A DNA stretch of 36,765 nt from Lachnospiraceae bacterium. GTDB lineage: Bacteria; Bacillota; Clostridia; Lachnospirales; Lachnospiraceae. Shown here piece after piece: positions 8,659-16,072 of this stretch (positions are counted from its first letter, which is position 1; each line of letters opens with the position of its first letter). The position numbers and the translations under genes are program-made. The stretch covers positions 13,606-50,370 of the forward strand of contig JAIDOW010000005.1 of the NCBI GenBank assembly GCA_029063085.1, read 5' to 3'. The notes below the pieces were generated by a model. The model made no database searches. It was given only the letters and a program-made list of their open reading frames with translations, and was not told the origin of the DNA.

Positions 8659-10338
8659 TTACTTGATATTTTTTTTATCTAATACTTTATTTACAGCAGA
8701 TAACAATGCACATACGGAGGCGTCAATAATATCATTTTTGATACCGCATCCCCAGGTAACAACACCTTCCGGTGCTTCAATTCCGACATAGGCACAAGCC
8801 TGGGAGTTGGAGCCGTGCTGTAAAGCATGTTCTTCGTAACAGATTAATTTAAATTCAACATGGAAGTGTTTTTTAACGGCATTAGCAACTGCATCCAGAC
8901 GTCCGTTTCCGGTACCATGGTATATCTTTGGCGTTCCGTCACGTTTGATGGTAATAGCAGTGGAGAAGACACCATTTCCTTCCTGCACAAAATGGCATTC
9001 ATCTAATTTGATTGCAGTTTTGATATTGACATACTCTTTGTTATAAATCCCAAGAATTTCTTCAGGTGACAGTTCCTTGTGCATATGGTCAGATACGCTC
9101 TTGACAGCATAGCCCAGATCTTCACGCATTTTTGCGGGTAAGTTGAAACCATAACGCTGTTCTAAGATATAGCCGATACCGCCTTTTCCTGATTGGGAAT
9201 TGATACGAATGACATCACCGTCATATTCCCTGCCTACGTCGTGTGGATCAAGTGGTAAATAAGGAACAGTCCAGTCTTTTAAATTTTTTTCCTCTCTCCA
9301 GTGCATGCCTTTTGCAATGGCATCCTGATGGGAGCCGGAAAAAGCTGCAAATACCAGTTTGCCGGTATATGGTGAACGTTCATATACGTGCATGCCTGTA
9401 ACATGTTCATACAGCTCTGTAATTTTAGGAATATCACTAAAATCAAGTCTAGGGTCTACGCCGTGGGTATACATATTCATTGCCAGTGTAATGATGTCCA
9501 CATTGCCGGTACGTTCTCCGTTTCCGAATAAGGTGCCCTCGATACGGTCTGCACCTGCAAGTACTCCTAACTCGGCATCTGCAACACCACAGCCACGGTC
9601 ATTATGTGGGTGTAATGATAAAATCACATTTTCTCTCATGGACAGATGCTTGCTCATGTATTCAATCTGGCTGGCATACACATGGGGTAATGACATTTCC
9701 ACGGTAGCTGGCAGGTTTATGATCACCTTATTATCAGGAGTTGGTTTCCATATATCAATAACGGCATTGCAGATTTCCAGAGCAAAATCAACCTCGGTTC
9801 CGGTAAAGCTTTCCGGTGAGTACTCGAACTGATAATTGCCTCCGTCCTGCTTGGTCAGATCCAGTAACATTTTGGCACCCTCTACTGCAATATCAATAAT
9901 TTCTTCCCTGGATTTTTTGAATACCTGCTCGCGCTGGGCCAGTGATGTAGAGTTGTATAAATGAATAACTGCATGTTTACAGCCTCTTACAGCTTCAAAC
10001 GTTTTTTGAATAATATGCGGTCTTGCCTGGGTAAGCACCTGAACTGTTACATCATCAGGAATTAAGTTTCTGTCGATCAATGCCCTTAAAAATTCGTATT
10101 CTGTCTCGGATGCGGCAGGAAAGCCAACTTCGATTTCTTTAAATCCCACTGCGACTAACATTTTGAAAAATTCTATTTTATCTTCTAAGTTCATTGGTAC
10201 GATTAAGGCCTGATTGCCATCTCTCAAATCAACCGAACACCAAGCAGGTGCTTTGTCAATATATTCTTTTTTGGTCCATTCCAGAGATTCCTCCGGCGGC
10301 ATAAAATAATTTCTCTTATACTTAGTTGCATCCATCAT
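8659..10338 (-). CDS. leuA: 2-isopropylmalate synthase (long, yeast/actinobacterial-type)
   Basis: LeuA condenses acetyl-CoA with 2-oxoisovalerate, the committed step of leucine synthesis, in the cytosol. The DRE-TIM barrel signature reads VDLRDGNQAL near residue 38, and the metal-binding HxH appears as SLHPHNDRG. ELGVLAGADRIEGTLFGNGERTGNVD is characteristic of the family. At 559 residues, with an N terminus built around YMPPEESLEW-like sequence (here FMPPEESLEW), it belongs to the longer LeuA group. The C-terminal ~120 residues fit the leucine-sensing LeuA dimer domain. The start has an AGAGAGG ribosome site. A T-box leader with a leucine specifier precedes it, which independently supports the call. 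No leuB/C/D follow in the window. Confidence 0.95.
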   Translation of the reverse strand: MMDATKYKRNYFMPPEESLEWTKKEYIDKAPAWCSVDLRDGNQALIVPMNLEDKIEFFKMLVAVGFKEIEVGFPAASETEYEFLRALIDRNLIPDDVTVQVLTQARPHIIQKTFEAVRGCKHAVIHLYNSTSLAQREQVFKKSREEIIDIAVEGAKMLLDLTKQDGGNYQFEYSPESFTGTEVDFALEICNAVIDIWKPTPDNKVIINLPATVEMSLPHVYASQIEYMSKHLSMRENVILSLHPHNDRGCGVADAELGVLAGADRIEGTLFGNGERTGNVDIITLAMNMYTHGVDPRLDFSDIPKITELYEHVTGMHVYERSPYTGKLVFAAFSGSHQDAIAKGMHWREEKNLKDWTVPYLPLDPHDVGREYDGDVIRINSQSGKGGIGYILEQRYGFNLPAKMREDLGYAVKSVSDHMHKELSPEEILGIYNKEYVNIKTAIKLDECHFVQEGNGVFSTAITIKRDGTPKIYHGTGNGRLDAVANAVKKHFHVEFKLICYEEHALQHGSNSQACAYVGIEAPEGVVTWGCGIKNDIIDASVCALLSAVNKVLDKKNIK

Positions 10339-10432
10339 AATATAATACCTCTCTTTCTTTAATAGAATATGATTGTTTTCCCGGATATATATCGCAATAT
10401 AAGAGCATTCTGCTTATTGAGGGGCTGCTAAA

Positions 10433-10740
10433 GTAAAAAAAGCCTTACGTCTCCTGTCTAGAGACGTAAGACTGACACTTACGCGGTACCACTCTAATTC
10501 ATACATTGCTGTATGCACTTATTGCAGATACGGATTCTTAAGAATCTTATATCCTCCCTGTCATAACGGCTGGGCTCCGTCCTCACCTACTTATCTGATC
10601 AGATATGTTCAGCGGGCTACTCAAAGGCGAGTTCAAATCTCTTTCGTAACTGCTTCACACCTGCCAGCAGCTCTCTGAATACTCCGGAAATCCTACTATT
10701 CCTTATCACAGTATTTAAAAATGATTATATAATTGCTGTA
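10433..10740 (-). ncRNA. T-box leader (tRNA-Leu sensing) controlling leuA
   Basis: On the minus strand the T-box motif AGAGTGGTACCGCG lies at 10482-10495. Stem I contains the distal-loop type motif GAGAGCTGCTGGCAGG and the specifier region GAACTCGCC, with CTC (leucine) at 10629-10631. An intrinsic terminator follows: CTTACGTCTC pairs with GAGACGTAAG (10444-10453 and 10461-10470), then a run of Ts. Uncharged tRNA-Leu should stabilise the antiterminator and turn leuA on. The specifier position follows the usual T-box layout and was not checked by alignment. Confidence 0.94.
10444..10470 (-). terminator. T-box intrinsic terminator
   Basis: The minus strand reads CTTACGTCTC, a seven-base loop, GAGACGTAAG, then GC and seven Ts. 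The left arm lies just downstream of the T-box motif, so terminator and antiterminator can compete. Confidence 0.9.
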
Positions 10741-10749
10741 ACTAAGAGA

Positions 10750-10778
10750 AGATTACCACATTGATGAAGAAGTGTCAA
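10750..10778 (-). promoter_or_regulatory. Promoter of the leuA T-box transcript
   Basis: On the minus strand TTGACA (10773-10778) is followed by a 17-base spacer and TAATCT (10750-10755). The transcript would begin close to 10743, just upstream of Stem I. Confidence 0.8.
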
Positions 10779-10817
10779 CCCGGTTTTAAAAAATTGTATA
10801 TATGGTTGTATAACAAC

Positions 10818-10846
10818 TTGACATTTCTGTAAATCATTGTTATATT
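10818..10846 (+). promoter_or_regulatory. Promoter of the padR operon
   Basis: TTGACA at 10818-10823, a 17-base spacer and TATATT at 10841-10846 form a near-consensus sigma-A promoter. It is divergent from the leuA promoter, with about 40 bases between the two -35 boxes. Confidence 0.82.
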
Positions 10847-10899
10847 ATTACTACGCCAGCCGTAGTACGACAGTCGTACCAATGTCTGACGTAGTAATA
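10846..10899. promoter_or_regulatory. Nested palindromes at the padR start site, likely operator
   Basis: TATTACTACG at 10846-10855 is mirrored by CGTAGTAATA at 10890-10899. Inside lie TACTACG/CGTAGTA (10849-10855 and 10861-10867, 5-base gap) and GTACGAC/GTCGTAC (10865-10871 and 10873-10879, 1-base gap). The cluster begins at the -10 box and covers the probable start site. Autoregulation by the PadR-family product is the simplest reading; this is inference. Confidence 0.6.
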
Positions 10900-10953
10900 T
10901 AGTATTTTTACTTATCAATCTAAAAACAATCAAAATTAAGGAAAGGAGAATCT

Positions 10954-11304
10954 ATGATAACAATAAGCAGTGACGTTATCCGCGGATATAACGATACGAT
11001 TATTCTTTATCTGCTTTTGGAAAAACCTTCCTATGGTTATGAGATATCCAAACAGATTAAGTGTCTGTCTGATGAAAAGTATATTATTAAAGAGACAACA
11101 CTTTATTCCGCATTTAACCGCATGGAAAAGAACAGCTATATTGAATCTTTTCAGAATGAAGATGTAGCAGGTGGCAAGCGGAGAACCTATTACCGTATCA
11201 CCGATGCCGGACGGCAGTATTATCAGGAAAAATGTGAGGAATGGATGCTTACCAAAGAGGTGATAGAGAAATTTATTACAGAAAGCGGCGGGTTAACCTG
11301 TTAA
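10954..11304 (+). CDS. PadR-family transcriptional regulator
   Basis: This 116-residue protein has the PadR winged-helix pattern: ILYLLLEKPSYGYEISKQI, then TLYSAFNRMEKNSYIESF, GGKRRTYYRITDAGRQYY. Such proteins bind palindromic DNA as dimers through the N-terminal domain, often repressing their own operon. Here the C-terminal helix is short, as in subfamily 2. The ribosome site AAGGAAAGGAG is strong. The gene leads an operon with a DUF1700-like and a DUF4097 protein, a known association in Firmicutes linked to envelope stress or antimicrobial sensing. The palindromes between its promoter and start codon are its probable operator. The ligand is unknown. Confidence 0.92.
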   Translation: MITISSDVIRGYNDTIILYLLLEKPSYGYEISKQIKCLSDEKYIIKETTLYSAFNRMEKNSYIESFQNEDVAGGKRRTYYRITDAGRQYYQEKCEEWMLTKEVIEKFITESGGLTC

Positions 11305-11331
11305 AAATGAAATCGGGAAAGGAGTATAATC

Positions 11332-12330
11332 ATGAAGACCCTGAAAGATTATTTGGAAAATATGTTTTTGAATTTGCCGGATACTCCGGAGGTTCGAAAA
11401 GCAAAAAGAGAACTTTTGCAGATGATGGAGGATAAATACACAGAACTGAAAAATGAAGGGAAGGCAGAAAATGAAGCCATTGGTATTGTCATTTCCGAAT
11501 TTGGCAATCTGGAAGAATTAGCGGAGAATCTGGGCATTAAGACTTATGTGGAAGAGGAGGTCGTACCTTCAGAGATACTTTCATTAGAAGATGCAAAGGA
11601 ATTTTTAAAAGATATGGTGACAAGAAGCCGGCTGATTGCGATCGGTGTGATGCTCTGTATTCTTTCACCGGTTCCGGTAATTTGTATTGATGCATTTTCA
11701 GATGCATGGCGTGACAGCCGTAATATTGCTTTAATGGCAGAAATGGATGCCCTTTTTATGTTTTTACTGGTTGCGATTGCCGTGGCACTTTTCATTTTCT
11801 CTGGTACGATGACACGCAAGTGGCAGAAAATCAAAAACCATGCAGTGGGAATTGATTTTCAGACAACGGATTATGTCAGAAAACAGTTTGAAAATGTCCG
11901 CATCAGCCATACCCTGCATTTATGTATTGGATGTATGCTCTGTATTTTATGTGTGGTACCTGCCATTTTCCTTGATGCTATATTTCCTGCGGGTTTCTGG
12001 TATCAATGTTCAGGGGCGTTTATGTTTGTTTCAGTTGCAATCGGTGTGTATCTGATCGTTTTTACCGGCAACCGGAATAAAGGATATCAGTCTCTGCTGG
12101 CTCTGAATGCAAAGGGAACAATGGGAAATGCAAATGTACCGGAGCGTGCTCAGGAAGTGGAGTATACCAGTCAGGTGGTTGCTGACATAATGGATGTTTA
12201 CTGGCAGACAGTTACCTGTATTTATCTCTGTATCAGTTTTTTGACCTTTGACTGGGACATGACGTGGATAATCTGGCCGGTTGCTGCTTGTGTACATGCT
12301 ATTATAAAAACTAATTTTCGGAAAATGTAG
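11332..12330 (+). CDS. Membrane protein with permease-prefix (DUF1700-like) N-terminal domain
   Basis: The first ~75 residues form a soluble helical segment (TPEVRKAKRELLQMMEDKYTELKNEGKAENEAIGIVISEFGN) like the 'permease prefix domain 1' found in DUF1700-type proteins. After it come about six hydrophobic segments in two similar halves: IGVMLCILSPVPVICIDAF and IGCMLCILCVVPAIFLDAIF match each other closely, suggesting an internal duplication. It starts 27 bases after padR with an AAAGGAG ribosome site and is followed 21 bases later by the DUF4097 gene, so all three are likely cotranscribed. The molecular function is not known. 332 residues; no truncation is apparent. Confidence 0.8.
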   Translation: MKTLKDYLENMFLNLPDTPEVRKAKRELLQMMEDKYTELKNEGKAENEAIGIVISEFGNLEELAENLGIKTYVEEEVVPSEILSLEDAKEFLKDMVTRSRLIAIGVMLCILSPVPVICIDAFSDAWRDSRNIALMAEMDALFMFLLVAIAVALFIFSGTMTRKWQKIKNHAVGIDFQTTDYVRKQFENVRISHTLHLCIGCMLCILCVVPAIFLDAIFPAGFWYQCSGAFMFVSVAIGVYLIVFTGNRNKGYQSLLALNAKGTMGNANVPERAQEVEYTSQVVADIMDVYWQTVTCIYLCISFLTFDWDMTWIIWPVAACVHAIIKTNFRKM

Positions 12331-12351
12331 AAGAGAAGGAGGGAAAGTATC

Positions 12352-13119
12352 ATGAAAAAAAGTATTTATCTTACTGTAATATGGATTATAACGATTTTTT
12401 GTATAATCGGTGGAAGCTGTTATCGGTTCATGGGCTGGGGTCAGGATTTTTTTGAGCGCTTTGAAACAGGTTCTTCCCGTTCCGGGAAAATTAGTGATCA
12501 GGAAACCTTGGATGAATTTCATAATATTTCTTTTGATATTGATTTGTCTGAAGTAACGATTGAAGTGGGAAACAGTTACCATATTTCATATCATTGTACG
12601 AAGAATCAGGTTGTGGAATACAAGGTAGAAAATGATACGTTAACGGTTACGGAGACCTCTAAAAATCCAAATTTTCCTAAAAGGAATGGGAATGATGGCT
12701 GTGATATTGTCATTACGGTACCAAGGGATACCCGGTTGACAGATGTTTCAGGAAGCTGTGACCTCGGTGATGTAGAGATTTCAGGTTTAACTGCCGACAA
12801 GGTGGAGATAAGCTGCGATTTAGGAGAGGCTTCCGTTTCGAATGTAACTGCCGCATCCATTATCTGTACCTGTAATCTGGGAAACTGTGAAATTGAAGAC
12901 TGTATTTTTGATGATCTGACGGTCAGCAATGACCTTGGAAATGTTGATTTATCCAGTAATCGGTCTATTTCCGACTATACATTGGATTTGCAGGTATCCC
13001 TTGGAAGCATTGAAATAAATGATGATGTATATTATTCTCAATATAGACGGGATGGAGACAGTGATAAAAATATTAAAATCACATGTAGCTTGGGGAGTAT
13101 TGAAATTGATGATGATTGA
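12352..13119 (+). CDS. DUF4097-family beta-repeat surface protein
   Basis: This 255-residue protein has an N-terminal hydrophobic anchor (YLTVIWIITIFCIIGGSCY) and an extracytoplasmic beta-rich part. Residues ~130-255 carry a repeated turn, CDLGDVEIS, CDLGEASVS, CNLGNCEIE, NDLGNVDLS, VSLGSIEIN and CSLGSIEID, spaced about 18-25 residues apart, as in the right-handed beta-solenoid of DUF4097/LiaG-like putative adhesins. It closes the padR operon. LiaG-type proteins sit in envelope-stress operons, but their exact role is not established. Several repeat cysteines could face each other in the stack. GAGAAGGAGGG is the ribosome site. No clear terminator follows. Confidence 0.85.
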   Translation: MKKSIYLTVIWIITIFCIIGGSCYRFMGWGQDFFERFETGSSRSGKISDQETLDEFHNISFDIDLSEVTIEVGNSYHISYHCTKNQVVEYKVENDTLTVTETSKNPNFPKRNGNDGCDIVITVPRDTRLTDVSGSCDLGDVEISGLTADKVEISCDLGEASVSNVTAASIICTCNLGNCEIEDCIFDDLTVSNDLGNVDLSSNRSISDYTLDLQVSLGSIEINDDVYYSQYRRDGDSDKNIKITCSLGSIEIDDD

Positions 13120-13233
13120 TGCATATTGATTAAGAAACAGTAATACCTCCTTATGTAACATTATCATATTTTAAGTGAACCTTTTTTTCTGTTTTGACAA
13201 TATGTTATTAGAAGGGTATTTGGAGGTGTTCAA

Positions 13234-13776
13234 ATGACAGCAGACGAGATGGAACGGCTAATAACATTATATGGGCAATCAATATATAGTTTTTGTTGTC
13301 ATTTGACAGGAAGCAGGCAGACTGCTGATGATCTTTATCAGGATACTCTTTTGAAAGCTGTTGAGTTATGCCACAAACTTAATGGCGGTGGCAAAGCAGA
13401 AGAATTGAAAGCGGTCAGGAATTATCTAATCGGAATTGCAGTCAGGTTATGGAAAAATCAAAGTCGTAAAAATTATTCCCGAAGACTGGATATTTCTTTG
13501 GATGATGAATCAAATGGAAGTGCGTCTACTTTAAGTTCAATGCAGAATGTGGAAGCGGAGATAGAAAATAGGGAGTTAATCTTAAAACTTCGTCAAAGTG
13601 TAAAAAAGCTTCCAGAGAAATTGAGAGTAGTTATTTATATGTATTATACAGTTGGCATGGATATTAAAGAAATAGCAGAAGAATTGCACATTCCACAAGG
13701 GACAGTAAAGAGCCGGATGCATAAAGCAAGGATAAAAATTATGTATGAGTTGGAGGCGGATGGATATGAAATATGA
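13234..13776 (+). CDS. ECF-like sigma-70 family RNA polymerase sigma factor
   Basis: This 180-residue protein has a region 2 helix set (LYGQSIYSFCCHLTGSRQTADDLYQDTLLKAVE) and a region 4 helix-turn-helix (LPEKLRVVIYMYYTVGMDIKEIAEELHIPQGTVKSRMHKARIKI) joined by a short linker, the two-domain layout of extracytoplasmic-function sigma factors. GGAGGT precedes the ATG by six bases. TTGACA at 13194-13199 could be a -35 box, but the -10 candidate (TATTTG) would overlap the ribosome site, so the promoter is uncertain; GTGAAC near 13175 could belong to an autoregulated promoter. The 3' end overlaps the next gene by 11 bases, pointing to a sigma/anti-sigma pair. Confidence 0.93.
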   Translation: MTADEMERLITLYGQSIYSFCCHLTGSRQTADDLYQDTLLKAVELCHKLNGGGKAEELKAVRNYLIGIAVRLWKNQSRKNYSRRLDISLDDESNGSASTLSSMQNVEAEIENRELILKLRQSVKKLPEKLRVVIYMYYTVGMDIKEIAEELHIPQGTVKSRMHKARIKIMYELEADGYEI

Positions 13777-14719
13777 TTATGAAGAGTGGATGAAAAAGGC
13801 ATTTTATGCGGACGCAGAGCCTGATAAAGAAATTAATAAGATGATTTTAGGACAGTGTAAGGAGGAATGCTATATGGGATTTTTAAGGAGAAATAAAAAG
13901 GCAATTGCAATTGCGACATGTTGTTTGGTTTTAGCAGGAGGAACAACTGTGGATGCGGCAACAGGAGGAGAAATTCACAAAGCAGTTGGACGTTTTTTCT
14001 CATCTGTGGTGTATGATACCTCAAGCGATGAAGCAATACAAAAATATCAGGATGTGAATGGTAATTATGTGATTGGTGCAGGGAGTATAGATGAAGAGCT
14101 GGCAGGTGATGAATTATCTCAGTCTGATTCCGTTATGGAATCGGTTGAGCAATTACAGGATTCGGCAGATGGTATAGAATCAGAGGGCTGGCGAATTATT
14201 ACAAGTGAAGATAAAGAAATGGCAATATTAAAGTTTGTAATAAATAATCGAAATTATTATAGTATTACGACAGCGTTTGAAAAATGGATGGATGAGGAAG
14301 ATCGGATATGGGAGTTGAGAAGCAATTTATACAATTTTTTGTATAACGATAAAGAACTGATAAAAGAAAAGCAGTCCTATATTGATAAACTTCTGGAACT
14401 GGAAAATAAGATAGATAAAGAATATGTAAAAGAAGCGGTTGCTCTTGCCATATCGGATATTCAGTCAGGAAAACAGTTGATTTTTGACCAATTTCCGTTG
14501 TCAGCAAAGGAGATGAATCTGGAATCAGAAGATCCTGATGAGATTGTAGATGCAGCATGGACGTTGATTGATCTTGACGAGATTGATTTGATAAACGATA
14601 GGGGAGAAATTATAAAAGAAAGTTCACAGGGGGTGAAAAAGACAATTAAATTTGTTGTAGAGAAAGATAGCGATATAGAGGGGAAATATGTTGTACGGTC
14701 TGCTGAACTGGTCAAGTAA
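13766..14719 (+). CDS. Membrane protein, probable anti-sigma partner
   Basis: I place the start at ATG 13766, where GGAGGC lies eight bases upstream; a longer reading from 13745 lacks such a site. The 317 residues comprise a cytosolic N-terminal stretch of ~45 residues (MKYDYEEWMKKAF...), one membrane segment (AIAIATCCLVLAGGTTVDAA) and a ~250-residue acidic external domain. This topology and the 11-base overlap with the sigma gene fit an anti-sigma factor that holds the sigma until an external signal is sensed. No zinc-binding HxxxCxxC motif is seen and the external domain is not recognised, so the role comes from context. Confidence 0.7.
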   Translation: MKYDYEEWMKKAFYADAEPDKEINKMILGQCKEECYMGFLRRNKKAIAIATCCLVLAGGTTVDAATGGEIHKAVGRFFSSVVYDTSSDEAIQKYQDVNGNYVIGAGSIDEELAGDELSQSDSVMESVEQLQDSADGIESEGWRIITSEDKEMAILKFVINNRNYYSITTAFEKWMDEEDRIWELRSNLYNFLYNDKELIKEKQSYIDKLLELENKIDKEYVKEAVALAISDIQSGKQLIFDQFPLSAKEMNLESEDPDEIVDAAWTLIDLDEIDLINDRGEIIKESSQGVKKTIKFVVEKDSDIEGKYVVRSAELVK

Positions 14720-14785
14720 GTCATTACTTTGATAAACACTGGTATTGGCAGATGCAATAGATAGAAAGTATTAGGTTGTTTTAGT

Positions 14786-14831
14786 ACTGCCACATTAAGT
14801 AATATTTTGCTTAATGTGGCAGTTTTATTTA
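14786..14831 (+). terminator. Terminator of the sigma/anti-sigma operon
   Basis: CTGCCACATTAAG pairs perfectly with CTTAATGTGGCAG around a ten-base loop, then TTTTATTT. Its arms are a covarying version of the core of the terminator at 8554-8610. Confidence 0.9.
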
Positions 14832-14838
14832 TATTAAG

Positions 14839-14867
14839 TGGAAAAATGTAATGAAAATTGCTATAAT
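14839..14867 (+). promoter_or_regulatory. Extended -10 promoter of the VOC gene
   Basis: TATAAT at 14862-14867 is preceded by TTGC, giving an extended TGn -10 element. The -35 position reads TGGAAA at 14839-14844 with a 17-base spacer. The leader to the VOC gene is about 130 bases. Confidence 0.6.
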
Positions 14868-14907
14868 AAGACAATAGTAAGCATTTATGATAGTGTGAAA
14901 TTAAATA

Positions 14908-14971
14908 CCCCGCAGCAAGCTACAGCGCATGACTTAACTTTTTTAAGCAAGTTTGCCCCAAGCTTTGCGGG
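14908..14971 (+). other. Structured 5' leader of the VOC gene
   Basis: CCCGCA (909-914 of the 14000 block) plus AAGC pair with GCTT plus TGCGGG at 14962-14971 as a bulged stem, and CTTAA/TTAAG forms an inner hairpin at about 14933-14946. The RNA lies between the promoter and ribosome site. No known riboswitch class was recognised. Confidence 0.4.
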
Positions 14972-15005
14972 AATAAAAAGCTATATATCTAAAAAGGAGT
15001 AACAT

Positions 15006-15464
15006 ATGCGGCTTAAAAACATACTGATCGTAGTAAATGATATAGAGAGGGCAAAAGCATTTTATAAAGATTTATTTGGTCTTATAGTGGTTGCAGATTT
15101 TGGTGAAAATGTGATACTCACAGAAGGACTGGCACTTCAGGAACAGAAGCTTTGGGAAAGCTTTATTGGGAAAAAGGCTGTTACTGGCGGCAACGATGCG
15201 GAACTATATTTTGAAGAAAATGATATAGACGGGTTTTTGAAAAGGCTGGATGATAGTGAATATTCCATAGAATATCTGAACCGATGCAAGGAGCATGATT
15301 GGGGACAGAGGGTTATCCGTATTTATGACCCGGATAGACATGTGATAGAAATCGGTGAATCCATGGAATATGTCGCACGCAGGTTTTTAGACAGCGGAAT
15401 GACGGCAGAACAGGTTGCGGAGAAAACCCAGCTGCCTTTGTCCCAAATTGAGGAATTTATATAG
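15006..15464 (+). CDS. VOC-family (glyoxalase/bleomycin-resistance fold) protein
   Basis: This 152-residue protein has the paired beta-alpha-beta-beta-beta pattern of the vicinal oxygen chelate fold: KNILIVVNDIERAKAFYKDLFGL opens the first module and VIRIYDPDRHVIEIGES ends the second. The Glu in VIEIGE is the usual metal ligand position. The final ~35 residues (FLDSGMTAEQVAEKTQLPLSQIEEFI) extend beyond the fold and resemble a short helical tail. Substrates in this family range from methylglyoxal adducts to antibiotics, and nothing here selects one. The gene has an AAAAAGGAG ribosome site and is followed 25 bases later by a small membrane-protein gene. Confidence 0.87.
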   Translation: MRLKNILIVVNDIERAKAFYKDLFGLIVVADFGENVILTEGLALQEQKLWESFIGKKAVTGGNDAELYFEENDIDGFLKRLDDSEYSIEYLNRCKEHDWGQRVIRIYDPDRHVIEIGESMEYVARRFLDSGMTAEQVAEKTQLPLSQIEEFI

Positions 15465-15489
15465 AAAGGCTGATAAGGAGGAGATACGG

Positions 15490-15861
15490 ATGGCAGACAG
15501 AATCAGGCAGTATATGGCATACATTGATAATTTGTTAGATACACAGGAAGAAGGAATCAACTGGGAGGAGGAAATACAAAAGCACCTGGTACAGATTGCA
15601 TTTTTTGCCCACGAGAGACTGATTCATCTGATTGTAACAGTGACCTTTGCAATTTTAACGGTAATGGCATTTTTGTATACAATTGATAATTTTTCTGTTT
15701 CCATGGTTCTTCTGATTTTTGCACTGATGTGTCTGATGGTTCCGTATATCAAACATTATTTCCTGTTAGAGAACAGTGTACAGGATATGTATGAGCAGTA
15801 CGATAAGATGAAAGAAAAAACAGGACGGGCTTTTGTGCGAAAAGGAAAATATAAACGTTAG
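15490..15861 (+). CDS. Small two-TM membrane protein of unknown function
   Basis: The start is ATG 15490, seven bases after AAGGAGGAG; an upstream in-frame ATG lies inside the VOC gene. The 123 residues begin with a soluble amphipathic stretch (MADRIRQYMAYIDNLLDTQEE), then two adjacent hydrophobic segments (LIVTVTFAILTVMAFLYTI and MVLLIFALMCLMVPYI) and a basic charged tail ending KGKYKR. The fold and function are not recognised. It probably shares the VOC promoter and ends at a terminator. Confidence 0.75.
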   Translation: MADRIRQYMAYIDNLLDTQEEGINWEEEIQKHLVQIAFFAHERLIHLIVTVTFAILTVMAFLYTIDNFSVSMVLLIFALMCLMVPYIKHYFLLENSVQDMYEQYDKMKEKTGRAFVRKGKYKR

Positions 15862-15865
15862 GAAT

Positions 15866-15915
15866 AAAACTGCCGGATGAAGCAATAGATTACTGTTTTG
15901 TCCGGTAGTTTTGCT
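15866..15915 (+). terminator. Terminator after the small membrane-protein gene
   Basis: AAAACTGCCGGA (15866-15877) pairs with TCCGGTAGTTTT (15901-15912) with one G-T pair around a long loop, followed by TGCTGTTTT. Confidence 0.75.
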
Positions 15916-15954
15916 GTTTTAAGAAAAAAGTAAGAATTACAGCAGGATTTATTA

Positions 15955-15963
15955 TGATATAAT
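15955..15963 (+). promoter_or_regulatory. Extended -10 promoter of the MoxR/ABC/vWA operon
   Basis: TGATATAAT is an extended -10 element (TATAAT at 15958-15963). No good -35 box is visible, as is usual for extended -10 promoters. Transcription would begin near 15970. Confidence 0.55.
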
Positions 15964-15965
15964 GA

Positions 15966-16060
15966 AGAAAAATCACTTGCTCGCAAGGGTGATTTTTCTG
16001 AATGCTGATCATGAGCAGTGCTCATGATATAACCATCGAAGCAGAGTGCTATATCAGAAA
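15966..16060 (+). other. Leader with three inverted repeats, two mutually exclusive
   Basis: Hairpin A is AGAAAAATCACTTGC/GCAAGGGTGATTTTTCT (about 15966-15999). Hairpin B is ATCATGAGC/GCTCATGAT (16008-16016 and 16020-16028). Hairpin C is TGATATA/TATATCA (16025-16031 and 16050-16056). B and C share bases 16025-16028, so only one can form, and C ends just before the ribosome site AAAGGAGAGG. This suggests a switch on expression. No known riboswitch class matches. Confidence 0.5.
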
Positions 16061-16072
16061 AAGGAGAGGGAT

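Noticed and set aside
9359-9832. Plus-strand ORF of 157 codons inside leuA
   Set aside because: It lies entirely within a conserved enzyme on the other strand.
12031-12582. Minus-strand ORF of 183 codons across the DUF1700-like/DUF4097 junction
   Set aside because: It crosses two genes with strong ribosome sites and recognised domains, so it is a shadow.
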